Notes: generated by a model not told the origin, from the sequence alone. A stretch of DNA of 64,000 bases from Pseudoglutamicibacter albus (GCF_022346425.1 NZ_JAKRCW010000001.1:62001-126000), one strand, 5' to 3'. Shown: positions 27,947 to 39,644, counted from the first letter of the stretch. Numbers and translations are program-made.

Positions 27947-27986
27947 CGATCAGCCCGCAACGACAAGCCCGCGGCGGCTACGCGCG

Positions 27987-28928
27987 TCAGTAGTGGTAGG
28001 TGTCCGATGGCGCAGGGGCCGGGTCGGATGCCTTGCGCCATTGCACGTTGTAGGCCTTCGCAAGGGCGAGGATCTTGTTCGCGCGGGAGAGGCGCGGCAG
28101 GTCGGAGCCGTTGCGGATCTCTCCGCCGGCTTCCTCGAATTCTGTGAGGAACTCGTGTGCCCACGCGACGTCCTCGCTGGAAGGGGAGAGGCCTTCGTTG
28201 ACGGTTGCGGTCTGTTCCGGAACCAGGCACAGTTTGCCGGTCATACCGAACTCGCTTGTGACCGCGGCGGCTTCGGCGAGTTTGACGCCCGTGGTACCCA
28301 CGGTCGGGCCGTCGATCGCGCCCGGCAGGCCTGTTGCGCGGGATGCGATCGTGAACTGTGAGCGGGCATAAGCCAACGCCATCGGGCCGTCCCCCATCCC
28401 GGTGTCGCGGCGGAAGTCACCGATACCGAACGCCAAACGATAGGTCCCCTTCGCCGCGGCGATCGAATCGATGCGCTGCAAACCGCGCGCGGTCTCAACG
28501 AGTGCAATCACGGGAATCCCAGGCAAGCGGCGTGCGGTCTCGTTGACGTGGTCGGTGGATTCGACCATCGCAAGGATCACACCGGCCAAACCACCCTCAG
28601 CCACAGGCCCACCCACAGCAGAAGGCAACGCGGCAGCTAAAGCCTCAACGTCGTCTTCCCAATACTTGGTCGCATAACCGTTCATACGAACCCACGCGGT
28701 GTGGCCGCTAGTCATCCACTCAACCGCGGCTTCACGAGCAGCAACCTTGTCTTTCGGCGCCACCGCATCTTCGATATCCAAAACCACCACATCGGCGGCG
28801 GAATCTTCGGCTTCAGCGAAACGGTCAGGATGCGCCGCGTTCGTCAAAAGCCACGAACGCGCAAGGTCTGGGCCGATCTTCTGACCGGCCGCCGTAGGGA
28901 TCTGTGCAGGGTAAAACGTAGGAGCCAT
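27987..28928 (-). CDS. HpcH/HpaI aldolase, CitE-like CoA ester lyase
   Basis: About 313 aa from ATG 28928; a GTG at 28934 would add two residues. TIM-barrel lyase of the citrate-lyase beta family: VVVLDIEDAVAPKDK (metal-binding Asp/Glu), RMNGYATKYWEDD and ALVETARGLQRID. Stand-alone members usually cleave malyl-CoA or related CoA esters. No citrate-lyase alpha or gamma subunit is nearby, so this is a stand-alone enzyme. It lies 3-10 bp downstream of the amino-acid permease gene and is likely cotranscribed with it. Confidence 0.87.
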   Translation of the reverse strand: MAPTFYPAQIPTAAGQKIGPDLARSWLLTNAAHPDRFAEAEDSAADVVVLDIEDAVAPKDKVAAREAAVEWMTSGHTAWVRMNGYATKYWEDDVEALAAALPSAVGGPVAEGGLAGVILAMVESTDHVNETARRLPGIPVIALVETARGLQRIDSIAAAKGTYRLAFGIGDFRRDTGMGDGPMALAYARSQFTIASRATGLPGAIDGPTVGTTGVKLAEAAAVTSEFGMTGKLCLVPEQTATVNEGLSPSSEDVAWAHEFLTEFEEAGGEIRNGSDLPRLSRANKILALAKAYNVQWRKASDPAPAPSDTYHY

Positions 28929-28937
28929 GACCACACG

Positions 28938-30377
28938 TTACTGACTCTGGCGGCGCTTGAGCCACGTTGTGACAACATATATCGCCGAAATCAGCGCGAT
29001 CCACACGGCACCCGCTATGAGCGAGACGCGTGTGTTCGGGAACCACGCCATCAACACGATCACCAGAACCAGGAAGGCACCCGCGAAAATCGGGGTGATG
29101 GGCCACAACGGCACCGGGAACTCAAGGTCCTTCTTAGGGACACCTGCGCGGCGTAGTTTGATGCGCATCGCGGTGTGGGACAGCAAAACCATGCACCACA
29201 GCCACGTGATCGCAAACGCGCCGACCGAGGCAACCACGGCGAAAGCGGACTCCGGCATCAGGAAGTTCAACACCACACCCACCGTGAGCGCGCACATCAT
29301 GAGCAGTGCCGCAGCCCACGGCACGCCCTTGCCCGTGGTCCGGGTGAACGCGCGTGGGGATTGCCCCAGGTGTGCCATCCCGAACAGCATGCGGCCGGCA
29401 CCGTACGAGTTCGCGTTGATCGCAGAGATCGCGGCCGTGAGCACCACGATATTCAAAATATGTTGCGCCGCCGGGATTCCTAGCGTTGCGAAAATCTGGA
29501 CGAACGGGGAAGTGTCCGAGCTCATGTGGTTCCACGGAACCAGCGTCATGATCACACCCAAAGCCAGAACATAGAACAGCAGGATGCGGATCGGAACCGA
29601 GTTCACGGCGCGCGGGATCGCGGTGTGCGGATCGTTAGCCTCACCCGCGGTCACGGCGATGGTCTCGATGCCACCGAAGCTGAACACGACCATCGTCAAG
29701 CACGCCAGAATGCCCATCCAACCGTTAGGCGCCAAGCCACCGTGATCGAAAAGATTATGCAGGCCCGGGGTTGCTTCGCCCGGTACGCTCATACCGAAAA
29801 TCAGGATCGCGATGCCGCCGAGGATCATCGCGATCACGGCGCCGACCTTGATGATCGACATCCAGAACTCCATCTCACCGAACACCTTCACGTGCCGGGT
29901 GTTGATGCCCGCGATGAGCAAAACGACCGCTGCCGCCCAGATCCATTGCGGCGCGTTGGGGAACCACAACCCCATATATACCGAGACCGCGGTGACGTCC
30001 GCAATCGAGACGACGAGCATACAGAACACGTACGTCCAGCCGGTCGTGAACCCCAGGTAGCGGCCCAAATAGCGGGTCGCGTAGTCAGAGAACGCGCCAG
30101 CGACGGGGTTGCGGACCGCCATCTCGCCCAGGGCGCGCATCACGATGAATACCGCGGCACCCGCCACAATATAGGCGAGCAGAACGATCGGGCCTGCGGC
30201 CTTGATCGCATCCGCTGAGCCATAGAAAAGCCCGGTCCCGATCGCCGAGCCCAGCGCCATGAACTGGATATGGCGCCCGGTCAGGCCCTTATCGAGGGAG
30301 GTCTTCCCAGCCTGAGGCGAATCCCCGGTTTCTGACGACGTGTCTGTGCTAGAAGCCGTGTCTTTGCTAGAACGCAT
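28938..30377 (-). CDS. APC-family amino acid permease
   Basis: 479 aa, twelve predicted membrane helices. Signature region GLTGRHIQFMALGSAIGTGLFYGSA at the first helix, as in the amino acid transporter (AAT) branch with proline, GABA and aromatic permeases. The N-terminal ~28 residues are S/T/D-rich and cytoplasmic. Substrate not predictable. It precedes the CitE-like lyase on the same strand, which may process a related compound. Confidence 0.88.
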   Translation of the reverse strand: MRSSKDTASSTDTSSETGDSPQAGKTSLDKGLTGRHIQFMALGSAIGTGLFYGSADAIKAAGPIVLLAYIVAGAAVFIVMRALGEMAVRNPVAGAFSDYATRYLGRYLGFTTGWTYVFCMLVVSIADVTAVSVYMGLWFPNAPQWIWAAAVVLLIAGINTRHVKVFGEMEFWMSIIKVGAVIAMILGGIAILIFGMSVPGEATPGLHNLFDHGGLAPNGWMGILACLTMVVFSFGGIETIAVTAGEANDPHTAIPRAVNSVPIRILLFYVLALGVIMTLVPWNHMSSDTSPFVQIFATLGIPAAQHILNIVVLTAAISAINANSYGAGRMLFGMAHLGQSPRAFTRTTGKGVPWAAALLMMCALTVGVVLNFLMPESAFAVVASVGAFAITWLWCMVLLSHTAMRIKLRRAGVPKKDLEFPVPLWPITPIFAGAFLVLVIVLMAWFPNTRVSLIAGAVWIALISAIYVVTTWLKRRQSQ

Positions 30378-30563
30378 GCATCGAGACTAGAACGATGCGT
30401 GATCCAGTGCACATTCGCGATAGGGCTTGGGCGAGCCGGCCGCCTAACCCTGGACGAACTGACTTCAAATCAGCTCAAAGTACGCATTTTCTCTTGCGGG
30501 CACGGCCTCCCGCTGTAGCCGCGGGCCAGTTCCCCGGTTGGTACGGCCTAGCTGCGGATACAG

Positions 30564-32606
30564 CTAGCCGCGGGCGGCGGAGAGCACGTCCGGGATGCAT
30601 TCTTCGTTGCGCAGGCTCGTGGTGTCGCCGAGTGTTTCACCGGTATAGGCCTGGGTGAGGATGCGGCGCATGATCTTGCCGGAGCGGGTTTTCGGTACGT
30701 CGGGCACGAGGATGATGCGGGCCGGTTTCGCGATGGGCCCGATCTCCTTGGTCACGGTGGCGCGTAGCCGTTGCACGAACTCGGCGACGGCCTCCTCGCT
30801 CGCGTCAGCGCCGAGCAAGGACTGATCGCCGGGGACCACGAACGCGATCGCGGCGTGCCCGGTCTTCGCATCCGGTACCGGGCACACGCCGGCTTCCACA
30901 ACACCCGGGTCGGTCACGAGCGCGGACTCGATCTCAATGGTTGAGAGCCTGTGGCCCGAAATGTTGATGACGTCATCGGTGCGGCCGAGGATCCAGGTGT
31001 CACCGTCGGCATCGACTTTCGCGCCGTCGCCTGCGCTGAACCAACCGTATGTGGCGTAGGCCTTCCAATAAGAGGTGTACCAGCGTTCCGGGTTGCCCCA
31101 CACGGTGCGCGCCATCGAGGGCGGGAACTGGGTGAGCACGATGTTGCCTTGGGTTCCAGCCGGTGTCGGGTTGCCCTCGTCGTCGACGACCGCGGTCGCG
31201 ACCCCTGGCATGTCACGGCCTACGCTGCCGGGCTTGACGGTGGTTGCGCCGGGTAGGGGAGTGAGGATGGTGGAGCCGGTTTCTGACTGCCACCAGGTAT
31301 CGACCATGCTGATGCCGCGCCCGGGTTCCCCGGTTTCAGGGTTGGCGGGCTGGTAGGTGTCGCGGCCGATCTGTTCGCGTAGCCACCGCGCTGCCTCAGG
31401 GTTGACGGCTTCACCTACGGTTCCGCCGAGGCGGATGCTCGAGAGATCGTATTCGGCGGGGATCCCGTCCGGGAACCAGCCCATGAGCGAGCGCACGAGC
31501 GTTGGCGCGGTGTAGTACGAGGTCACACCATAACGCTGGATGACTTCGAAGTGCCGGCCCGGGTGCGGCGCGTTCGGCACGCCTTCGTAGATGACCTGGG
31601 TCGCGCCGGCCCCGAGCGGTCCATAGATCTCGTAGGTGTGGGCGGTGACCCACGCGAGATCTGCAGTGCACCAATGCACGTCGCCCGCGCGCTGAGCTGG
31701 GTCCGGGTGAGCGAAGATCTGGTTATAGGTCGCTACAGCACCGGTGAGGTAGCCGCCGGTCGTGTGCACCAGGCCCTTCGGTTTCCCGGTGGTCCCGGAG
31801 GTGTACATGATGAACAGCGGATTTTCCGCGTCGAACGCTTCCGGTGTGTGCTGCCGTGGCTGGCCGGGCACAATCTGGTCCCACCAGATGTCACGGCCTT
31901 CGGTCCACGGGATGTCGCGGTGGCCGGTGCGGTCGATCACGAGCACATGCTCGAGCTGGTTCTCCCCGGACGCGGCCTCATCCGCGATGTCCTTGACGGG
32001 CACGGCCTTGCCGCGGCGGTACTGGCCGTCGCTGGTGACCAGCAGCTTGGCGCGGGTGTCTTCAACCCGGAAACGCAACGCTTCCGCGCTGAATCCGCCG
32101 AAAACAAGCGAGTGGATCGCGCCGATGCGTGCGCAAGCCAGCGTGATGATGATCGTCTCAACGAGCACCGGAAGATAGATCACGACGCGGTCGCCGCGGG
32201 TGATGCCCAGTTCCGTGAGCGCGTGGGCGGCCTGCGAGACTTCTTCGGTGAGTTCGCGGTAGGTGACGGTGCGACGGTCGCCGGGTTCACCTTCGAAGTA
32301 GAGCGCTACTTTGTCCCCGTTGCCGGCCGCTACGTGGCGGTCTGCGCAGTTGACAGCGGCGTTGAGCGTGCCTCCCGCGAACCAGGTTTGCTGCAGACCT
32401 TCCTGAGTTTCAGGGTTAGGCGGGGTTAGCGTGTGCACCGTATCCCACGGGGTCTCCCACGTGAGCTGCCCGGCCTGTTCGGCCCAGTACGCGCTGTGCT
32501 CTTCATCGCTAAGCTGCTCTTCATCGCTAAGCAGCGCGCTGCTGAGGTTTGCGTTGCTGAGCTGAGCCTGGGCGGCCTGGTGCGCGGGTGCGGACGTTGC
32601 GGTCAT
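30564..32606 (-). CDS. acs: Acetyl-CoA synthetase
   Basis: 680 aa. Makes acetyl-CoA from acetate, ATP and CoA. Motifs are MYTSGTTGKPKGLVHTTGGY (P-loop), VDTWWQSETGS, and the C-terminal catalytic, acetylation-target Lys in PKTRSGKIMRRIL. The N-terminus has a short duplication (SDEEQLSDEEH) before the conserved YWAEQAGQLTWETPW. A complete SAM-I riboswitch lies 12 bp upstream, and its P1 strand overlaps the GGAG ribosome site, an unusual control for acs. Confidence 0.94.
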   Translation of the reverse strand: MTATSAPAHQAAQAQLSNANLSSALLSDEEQLSDEEHSAYWAEQAGQLTWETPWDTVHTLTPPNPETQEGLQQTWFAGGTLNAAVNCADRHVAAGNGDKVALYFEGEPGDRRTVTYRELTEEVSQAAHALTELGITRGDRVVIYLPVLVETIIITLACARIGAIHSLVFGGFSAEALRFRVEDTRAKLLVTSDGQYRRGKAVPVKDIADEAASGENQLEHVLVIDRTGHRDIPWTEGRDIWWDQIVPGQPRQHTPEAFDAENPLFIMYTSGTTGKPKGLVHTTGGYLTGAVATYNQIFAHPDPAQRAGDVHWCTADLAWVTAHTYEIYGPLGAGATQVIYEGVPNAPHPGRHFEVIQRYGVTSYYTAPTLVRSLMGWFPDGIPAEYDLSSIRLGGTVGEAVNPEAARWLREQIGRDTYQPANPETGEPGRGISMVDTWWQSETGSTILTPLPGATTVKPGSVGRDMPGVATAVVDDEGNPTPAGTQGNIVLTQFPPSMARTVWGNPERWYTSYWKAYATYGWFSAGDGAKVDADGDTWILGRTDDVINISGHRLSTIEIESALVTDPGVVEAGVCPVPDAKTGHAAIAFVVPGDQSLLGADASEEAVAEFVQRLRATVTKEIGPIAKPARIILVPDVPKTRSGKIMRRILTQAYTGETLGDTTSLRNEECIPDVLSAARG

Positions 32607-32617
32607 GCGTTGTCACT

Positions 32618-32709
32618 CCATCGATCCTGGCGTGAGCACCATGCCCGGTAAAAACCCGGGGTGGTTGCTGCGGCGTCGTAGAGCCAGATCTCTCAGCCGC
32701 TCTGGATGG
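32618..32709 (-). promoter_or_regulatory. SAM-I (S-box) riboswitch upstream of acs
   Basis: Minus strand: CCATC/GATGG P1, then AGAGCGGCTGAGAGATCTGG, CTACGACGCC, GCAGCAACC, a CCCGGG/CCGGG hairpin, and GGTGCTCACGCCAGG. The sequence is clearly homologous to the metY element. The 3' P1 strand runs straight into GGAG, 9 nt from the acs ATG, so P1 formation would hide the ribosome site. Confidence 0.87.
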
Positions 32710-32899
32710 TTGTGCTGTCCATAGTGGGTGACGAAGGCGGTTGCACGCAAATCGGGTCAGCGTGTGTGTCATGTTGCTCAACACGGCTGGCGAAGCAAAG
32801 GCGTCCGATGCGGCGGGCGATCACCCCACCCATGATCCCGTTGATGATTAGCGCGATGATATCGACGGTAAAGGACACTTCTGGCCGTGCAAATTCCAC
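32693..32899 (-). CDS. Possible small ORF overlapping the acs riboswitch
   Basis: 68 aa from GTG 32899, with AAAGGG about 10 nt upstream. A hydrophobic stretch (VDIIALIINGIMGGVIA) is followed by a basic segment. The stop codon lies inside the riboswitch (GCGGCTGA). It could be a small membrane peptide or a chance frame; the surrounding 32710-33051 otherwise holds only divergent promoter sequence. Confidence 0.25.
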   Translation of the reverse strand: MEFARPEVSFTVDIIALIINGIMGGVIARRIGRLCFASRVEQHDTHADPICVQPPSSPTMDSTTIQSG

Positions 32900-33051
32900 G
32901 TCGCTGTAGCCCTTTCACCTGCAGAAACCCGTGTTATGGCATGGGGTAATACTTTCGCAAGTGTAGCCGCCGATGCGTGCTGTCATTCTTTGTCATCGGT
33001 CACGAGCGATTTGCGTGATGCCCATGGTGTGCCTCTATGCTGAATCCGTAT

Positions 33052-33159
33052 CCATCCAGAGCGGCCGAGAGATCTGGCTCTACGACGCCGCAGCAACCAT
33101 CCTGAAGGGTTCCGTAGCAGGAATCGTGAGGGAAAGGTGCTCCCGCCAGAAGACGATGG
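33052..33159 (+). promoter_or_regulatory. SAM-I (S-box) riboswitch upstream of FMN monooxygenase
   Basis: CCATC/GATGG P1, then AGAGCGGCCGAGAGATCTGG, CTACGACGCC, GCAGCAACC, a longer P3 arm, and GGTGCTCCCGCCAG. A short hairpin (CGCAGC/GCTGCG, 33160-33179) sits between the aptamer and the AAAGGG ribosome site at 33182, and may be part of the expression platform. Confidence 0.87.
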
Positions 33160-33192
33160 CGCAGCGTTTGAGGGCTGCGGGAAAGGGTTAAC

Positions 33193-34623
33193 ATGTCGTC
33201 TGAAAAACCGATTCTTCTCAACGCTTTCGCGATGAACACGATTGGCCACCAGTCCCCGGGTTTGTGGAAGCATCCGGAAGATACCTCGCGGGATTACAAC
33301 AAGCTTTCGCACTGGGTTGAGCTCGCCAGGATCCTGGAAGAGGGCCGTTTTTCCGCCCTGTTTTTGGCCGACGTGATGGGTGTGTATGACGCGTACGCGA
33401 ACTCCCCGGAGACGGCGTTGCGTTCCGGTGCGCAGATCCCGTTGGCTGATCCGGCGGTGATCGTGGCGGGGATGGCTGCAGCGACGAAGAACCTCGGTTT
33501 CGGTGTCACGGCAGGCACCGCGTATGAGCATCCGGTGGGGCTCGCGCGCCGCATGGCGACCCTGGACCACATCACCGGCGGGCGAGTCGGCTGGAACGTT
33601 GTGACCGGCTACCTCGAGTCCGCGGCGAAGAACTTTGGCCAGACCCGCCAGATGGAGCACGACGAACGCTACGATCACGCGGATGAATACCTCGAGGTCG
33701 TGTATAAGTTGCTCGAGGGGTCGTGGGAGGACGACGCGGTTGTAGCTGACCGCGAATCTGGCTTGTTCGTTGACCCGGCTAAGGTGCACCCGATTGAACA
33801 CGAAGGCAAATGGTTCAACGTTCCAGGCATTGCGATCACGGAGCCTTCCCGCCAACGCACCCCGGTGATCTTCCAGGCCGGCGCGTCCTCGCGCGGTATG
33901 GCTTTCGCGGGGAAGCACGCTGAGGCTGTGTTCGTTTCGCAGGCAACCAAGGAAGGCCTCGCGAAGACCGTGAAGAAGATTCGTGAAGCAACCGTGGCGG
34001 CGGGCCGTAACGCTGATGACGTCAAGATTTTCGCGATGATCACCCCGGTTGTGGGTAAGACGAACGAGGAAGCGTGGGAGAAATTCCGCGAATACCAGTC
34101 TTATGCCGATGAGCAGGGCGCGTTGGCGTTACTCGCAGGCTGGACGGGCATCGACTTGTCCGAATACCCGCTCGATGCGGTGATCGGTGAAGACGTGGAG
34201 TCCAACGCGATCCAGTCCGCGGTGAACATGTTCCAGGCGGCTTCAGGCGATTCTGATAAGCCGTGGAACGTGGGCCAGCTGGCGCGCTACATCGGCGTGG
34301 GTGGTTTCGGTCCGGTTGCCGTGGGTACCGGCCGCGAAGTCGCCGAACAGTTCCACGAATGGGTGCGTGACACCGGGGTGGATGGCTTCAATGTCGCCTA
34401 CGCGGTCAAGCCTGGCACGTTCCGTGACGTTGTGGACTACGTGATTCCAGAACTCGAAGCGCTCGGCGTGTACCCGAGCGCTGAGGAAGCCGCCGATGCC
34501 ACGGTTGCGTGGGATGCAGACCGCCCAGTGGAGGACCAGACGGGTTCCTCCTTGCGCCACGCACTGTTTGGTCGCGGCGACCGGCTGCCGGAGAACCATC
34601 CGGGCGCGGCTGTCCGCCGCTAG
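33193..34623 (+). CDS. NtaA/DmoA-family FMN-dependent monooxygenase
   Basis: 476 aa. Two-component flavin monooxygenase of the nitrilotriacetate/dimethyl sulfide monooxygenase group. Family features are NAFAMNTIGHQSPGLWKHP, FSALFLADVMGVYD, ITGGRVGWNVVTGY and VIFQAGASSRGMAFAGKHAE. Members cleave C-S or C-N bonds using FMNH2 from a separate reductase; no reductase gene is adjacent. Control by a SAM riboswitch argues for scavenging sulfur from an organosulfur compound (inference). A strong terminator follows at 34699-34739. Confidence 0.87.
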   Translation: MSSEKPILLNAFAMNTIGHQSPGLWKHPEDTSRDYNKLSHWVELARILEEGRFSALFLADVMGVYDAYANSPETALRSGAQIPLADPAVIVAGMAAATKNLGFGVTAGTAYEHPVGLARRMATLDHITGGRVGWNVVTGYLESAAKNFGQTRQMEHDERYDHADEYLEVVYKLLEGSWEDDAVVADRESGLFVDPAKVHPIEHEGKWFNVPGIAITEPSRQRTPVIFQAGASSRGMAFAGKHAEAVFVSQATKEGLAKTVKKIREATVAAGRNADDVKIFAMITPVVGKTNEEAWEKFREYQSYADEQGALALLAGWTGIDLSEYPLDAVIGEDVESNAIQSAVNMFQAASGDSDKPWNVGQLARYIGVGGFGPVAVGTGREVAEQFHEWVRDTGVDGFNVAYAVKPGTFRDVVDYVIPELEALGVYPSAEEAADATVAWDADRPVEDQTGSSLRHALFGRGDRLPENHPGAAVRR

Positions 34624-34698
34624 GTTGCCACGCTGGCGGGCAGGAGACAGCGCCCGCCAGCTGGGGCAGGCCGTACAATTCACGGCCGCGAATACGAC

Positions 34699-34739
34699 AT
34701 GGCTGTGGGCGCCAGGATAAACCTGGCGCCCACAGCCAT
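34699..34739 (+). terminator. Terminator of the FMN monooxygenase gene
   Basis: Perfect 18-bp stem beginning ATGGCTGTGGGCGCCAGG, with a 5-nt loop ATAAA, followed by TCTTGTT. Confidence 0.85.
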
Positions 34740-34759
34740 CTCTTGTTATCGACGGTGCC

Positions 34760-34799
34760 TGCTAGCGGTGTGCTGTAGCCGTACGGCACACCGCTAGCA
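34760..34799 (-). terminator. purL terminator hairpin
   Basis: Perfect 14-bp stem TGCTAGCGGTGTGC (34760-34773) with its complement (34786-34799), 7 bp beyond the purL stop. It sits back-to-back with the terminator of the convergent monooxygenase gene. Confidence 0.75.
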
Positions 34800-34806
34800 A
34801 CAGGCG

Positions 34807-37113
34807 TTAGCCGAAGTGGCGTTGCATGGTTGCGCCCCAGCCTTCGCGGATTTCGTCGAGGGTTGCACAGAACTCGCCTTGAACTTCGATCGCGTTCGAG
34901 GAAGCGTCCACGACACCCAGGCGGACGTGGGCGAACCCGCGTGCCGCGGCCATCGCGGTGAAACGTTCTTCCTCGGAACGCGGCAAGCACACCAGCGCGC
35001 GGGCCTGCGATTCAGAGAACAGAGCGGTGAAAGCGTCAATGCCGTCACGCTGCTTGAGTTCATCCAGGTTCACGCGCACGCCGACGCCGTAGCGCATCGA
35101 CATCTCGACTAGCCCGGCTGCGAGGCCGCCTTCGGAAAGGTCGTGGGCGGCATCGAACATGCCGTCGCGAGAACCGGAAACCAGAAGCTGGCCCAGGGTG
35201 CGTTCCGCATCGAGGTCGACCTTCGGCGGGACTCCACCGAGGTGGTCACGCATCGCGGCGAACTCGGAGCCATCCAGCTCATCGCGGGTCAGACCAAGCA
35301 GGTAGACCGCGTTGCCGTCGTGCTCTTCACGCCAACCCGAAACCGTGCGCGCGGTGACGTCATCGAAGCGACCCATCACGCCTACAACCGGGGTCGGGTG
35401 GATCGGGGTCTCGCCGGTCTGGTTGTAGAGCGAAACGTTACCGCCGGTCACCGGAACCTGGAGTGCAAGGCAGGCATCCGAAAGCCCCTCGATCGCCTGG
35501 ACCAGCTGCCACATCACATTCGGGTCCTCAGGGGAACCGAAGTTCAGGCAGTCAGTCACAGCCATCGGGGTAGCGCCGGAGGTCGCGACGTTGCGGTACG
35601 CCTCGGCCAAAGCCAGCTGAGCGCCAGCGTAGGGGTCGAGGTAGGCGTAGCGGCCGTTCGCATCCGTTGCGAAACCGACACCCATGCCGGTGTTTTCATC
35701 AACGCGGATCACGCCGGCGTCGTCAGGGGAAGCCAACGCTGTGTTGCCTCCAACGTTGGAATCGAACTGTTGGGTGACCCACGACTTATCGCACAAGTTA
35801 GGGCGCGCCATGAGCTCGAGCATCGCCTGCTTGAGGTCCTCGCCCTGCTCCGGTAGGTTCTTACCGGCCTCGGAGGAACGGAACGTGTCAGCCTGCAGCG
35901 TGTCCTGGTAGTCAGGGCGAGCGTATGGGCGGTCGTATTCAGGGCCCTCTTCAGCGGCGGTCTGCGGATCGATGTCCACGATGACCTCGCCGTTCCAGGT
36001 GATGATGAGGCGTGGTTCCTCGGTGATCTCACCGATCCAGGAGTATTCGACACCGTAGTGTTCCATAACCTTCTCGAACGCTTCAGCGTTCTCGGGGGTC
36101 ACGACGGCCATCATGCGTTCCTGAGATTCGGACATCAGGATCTCGGACGGGTTGAGGCTCGGATCACGCAACAGCACGTCCCTGAGCTCAACGTTCATGC
36201 CCACGCCACCGTTGGAGGCGAGCTCGCTGGTCGCACACGAAATACCGGCCGCGCCGAGGTCCTGGATCGCGACGACGAGCTCTTCACGGAACAAGTCGAG
36301 GCAGCATTCGATGAGGACCTTCTCAGCGAACGGGTCACCCACCTGAACGGCAGGGCGCTTGGATGGCTTGTCTTCCTCGAAGGAAGCGGAGGCCAGAACC
36401 GAGGTGCCGCCGATGCCGTCGCCGCCGGTGCGCGCACCGAACAGGACCACACGGTTGCCTTCGCCCTTAGCGTTCGCGAGGTGGATGTCCTCGTGACGCA
36501 TCACGCCCACAGCGAGCGCGTTGACGAGCGGGTTGCCCTGGTAGACGGAGTCGAACACGGTTTCGCCGCCGATGTTTGGCAGGCCGAGCGAGTTACCGTA
36601 ACCGCCGATGCCGGCGACGGCGCCGTGCACGACGCGTGCGGTGTCTGGGTGGTCGATCGCGCCGAAACGCAGCGGGTCCATGACCGCTACGGGGCGGGCA
36701 CCCATCGAGATGATGTCGCGAACAATACCGCCGATGCCGGTAGCGGCACCCTGGTACGGCTCAACGTAGGACGGCGAGTTGTGGGACTCGATCTTGAAGG
36801 TCACGGCCCAGCCGTCACCGAGGTCGGTCACGCCAGCGTTCTGGCCCATACCAACCAGGGTGTGCTTCTTCATCTCGTCGTCGACCTTCTTACCAAAGGA
36901 ACGGAGGTGAATCTTCGACGACTTGTAGGAAGCGTGCTCCGACCACATCACGGAGTAGATCGCGAGCTCAGAATCTGTTGGGCGGCGGCCGAGGATCTTC
37001 TTGATGTCCTCGTATTCGTTTTCCTTGAGCCCCAGTTCAGCCCACGGCTGTTCGACGTCTGGGGTGGATTCGGCGTCAGCGACGGTGTCAAGGATGAAGT
37101 CTTGGGTGGTCAC
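34807..37113 (-). CDS. purL: FGAM synthase subunit PurL
   Basis: 768 aa, the small-PurL type that works with PurS and PurQ in the fourth step of purine synthesis (FGAR to FGAM). Visible motifs are [14 protein letters not shown] at the N-terminus, [21 protein letters not shown] and [12 protein letters not shown], with a repeated AIRS-like second half ([23 protein letters not shown]). The GTG start at 37113 overlaps the purQ stop (GTGA). Last gene of the purSQL operon. Confidence 0.96.
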   Translation of the reverse strand: MTTQDFILDTVADAESTPDVEQPWAELGLKENEYEDIKKILGRRPTDSELAIYSVMWSEHASYKSSKIHLRSFGKKVDDEMKKHTLVGMGQNAGVTDLGDGWAVTFKIESHNSPSYVEPYQGAATGIGGIVRDIISMGARPVAVMDPLRFGAIDHPDTARVVHGAVAGIGGYGNSLGLPNIGGETVFDSVYQGNPLVNALAVGVMRHEDIHLANAKGEGNRVVLFGARTGGDGIGGTSVLASASFEEDKPSKRPAVQVGDPFAEKVLIECCLDLFREELVVAIQDLGAAGISCATSELASNGGVGMNVELRDVLLRDPSLNPSEILMSESQERMMAVVTPENAEAFEKVMEHYGVEYSWIGEITEEPRLIITWNGEVIVDIDPQTAAEEGPEYDRPYARPDYQDTLQADTFRSSEAGKNLPEQGEDLKQAMLELMARPNLCDKSWVTQQFDSNVGGNTALASPDDAGVIRVDENTGMGVGFATDANGRYAYLDPYAGAQLALAEAYRNVATSGATPMAVTDCLNFGSPEDPNVMWQLVQAIEGLSDACLALQVPVTGGNVSLYNQTGETPIHPTPVVGVMGRFDDVTARTVSGWREEHDGNAVYLLGLTRDELDGSEFAAMRDHLGGVPPKVDLDAERTLGQLLVSGSRDGMFDAAHDLSEGGLAAGLVEMSMRYGVGVRVNLDELKQRDGIDAFTALFSESQARALVCLPRSEEERFTAMAAARGFAHVRLGVVDASSNAIEVQGEFCATLDEIREGWGATMQRHFG

Positions 37114-37871
37114 TTGGCGTCCTCCACAAAGTTGCTAATCAAGGAAGTGAACACGGTCAGGCCGTCACGGCCGCGGCCGTCGTCGGGACCAAAGCCCAGC
37201 TCAACTGCGTGCTCTGGGTGAGGCATCAGACCAACCACGTTGCCGGCTTCGTTTGTGATGCCAGCGATGCTGCGGCGGGAGCCGTTCGGGTTCCAGCCTT
37301 CGTAGCGGAACACCACGCGGCCCTCGGCTTCGAGCATGTCGAGGGTCTTTTCGTCAGCGACGTACTGGCCGTCCTGGTTCTTCAGCGGGTAGACCACGCT
37401 CTGGTTCTTCTCGTACAGGCGGGTCCACTTGGTCTCGTTGTTTTCGATGGTCAGCGGCTGATCGCGGCGAATGAACTTGAGGTGATCGTTCTTGATCATC
37501 GAACCCGGAAGCAGGTGAGCTTCCGTGAGGACCTGGAAACCGTTGCAGATGCCGAGCACTGGGAGCTTATCGTCCGAGTTCGCGGCGTCGATGATGCTGT
37601 CCATGACCGGCGCGAAACGAGCGATAGCGCCCGGGCGCAGGTAGTCGCCGTAGGAGAACCCGCCGGCGATCACAACAGCCTGAACATCCTTGAGGTCGCC
37701 ATCCGCGTGCCACAGGTTCACTGGCTCGCCGCCGGCCAAGCGCACCGCACGGCACGCATCGCGGTCATCGAGCGTTCCAGGAAACGTGACAACGCCGATC
37801 TTGACGCCCGAGTTCGGGTAGGTGTCCACGGAGTTATCAACCAAGAAAGGGAAATCAGTGGTGCGGGGCAT
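37110..37871 (-). CDS. purQ: FGAM synthase glutaminase subunit PurQ
   Basis: 253 aa. Class I glutamine amidotransferase supplying ammonia to PurL. Nucleophile Cys in [10 protein letters not shown], catalytic His-x-Glu in [11 protein letters not shown], and [16 protein letters not shown]. The first ~22 residues ([22 protein letters not shown]) precede the usual [11 protein letters not shown] start, so the real start could be internal, but the ATG at 37871 overlaps the purS stop (TAATG) and is therefore preferred. Confidence 0.94.
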   Translation of the reverse strand: MPRTTDFPFLVDNSVDTYPNSGVKIGVVTFPGTLDDRDACRAVRLAGGEPVNLWHADGDLKDVQAVVIAGGFSYGDYLRPGAIARFAPVMDSIIDAANSDDKLPVLGICNGFQVLTEAHLLPGSMIKNDHLKFIRRDQPLTIENNETKWTRLYEKNQSVVYPLKNQDGQYVADEKTLDMLEAEGRVVFRYEGWNPNGSRRSIAGITNEAGNVVGLMPHPEHAVELGFGPDDGRGRDGLTVFTSLISNFVEDAK

Positions 37872-38128
37872 TACTGACCGTCCTCAACCACAGCCACGTT
37901 GACAACGTCTTCGATGACCGGGTTGGACAGCAGGGTCTCAGCGGCTTCGCGAGCTGCTGCCAAAGTATCTTCTGTCACTTCACCGTCCACGGTCAGTTCA
38001 AAACGCTTGCCCTGACGGACTTCGCTGAACTGGGTGAAACCGAGGCGAGGGAACGCACCGAGAATAGCTTTACCCTGCGGGTCCAGAATCTCGGGCTTGG
38101 GCATGACGTCAACGACGATCCGGGCCAT
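37871..38128 (-). CDS. purS: FGAM synthase subunit PurS
   Basis: 85 aa from the ATG at 38128 ([20 protein letters not shown]). Small structural subunit of the PurLQS complex; the [11 protein letters not shown] and GKRFEL segments are typical. A longer frame to 38191 adds unrelated residues and is rejected. First gene of the operon; overlaps purQ by one base. Confidence 0.93.
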   Translation of the reverse strand: MARIVVDVMPKPEILDPQGKAILGAFPRLGFTQFSEVRQGKRFELTVDGEVTEDTLAAAREAAETLLSNPVIEDVVNVAVVEDGQ

Positions 38129-38240
38129 GATGTGGGATCTCCTGAGATGGCAGTTTCTTGCCGCGAGCACACAGAAATGGTGCTTGCGCACTTGCCTCTC
38201 TATCTTATCCGTTTAGGAACACGCGTGGGGTGGGCTCCCG

Positions 38241-39644
<1,404 letters not shown>

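Noticed and set aside
30430-30560. Possible selenocysteine tRNA (anticodon-like TCA loop)
   Set aside because: No matching acceptor stem, D-arm or T-loop could be found around it.
32973-33191. Cys-containing leader peptide before the third riboswitch
   Set aside because: No ribosome site, and the frame simply continues through the riboswitch; chance frame is more likely.
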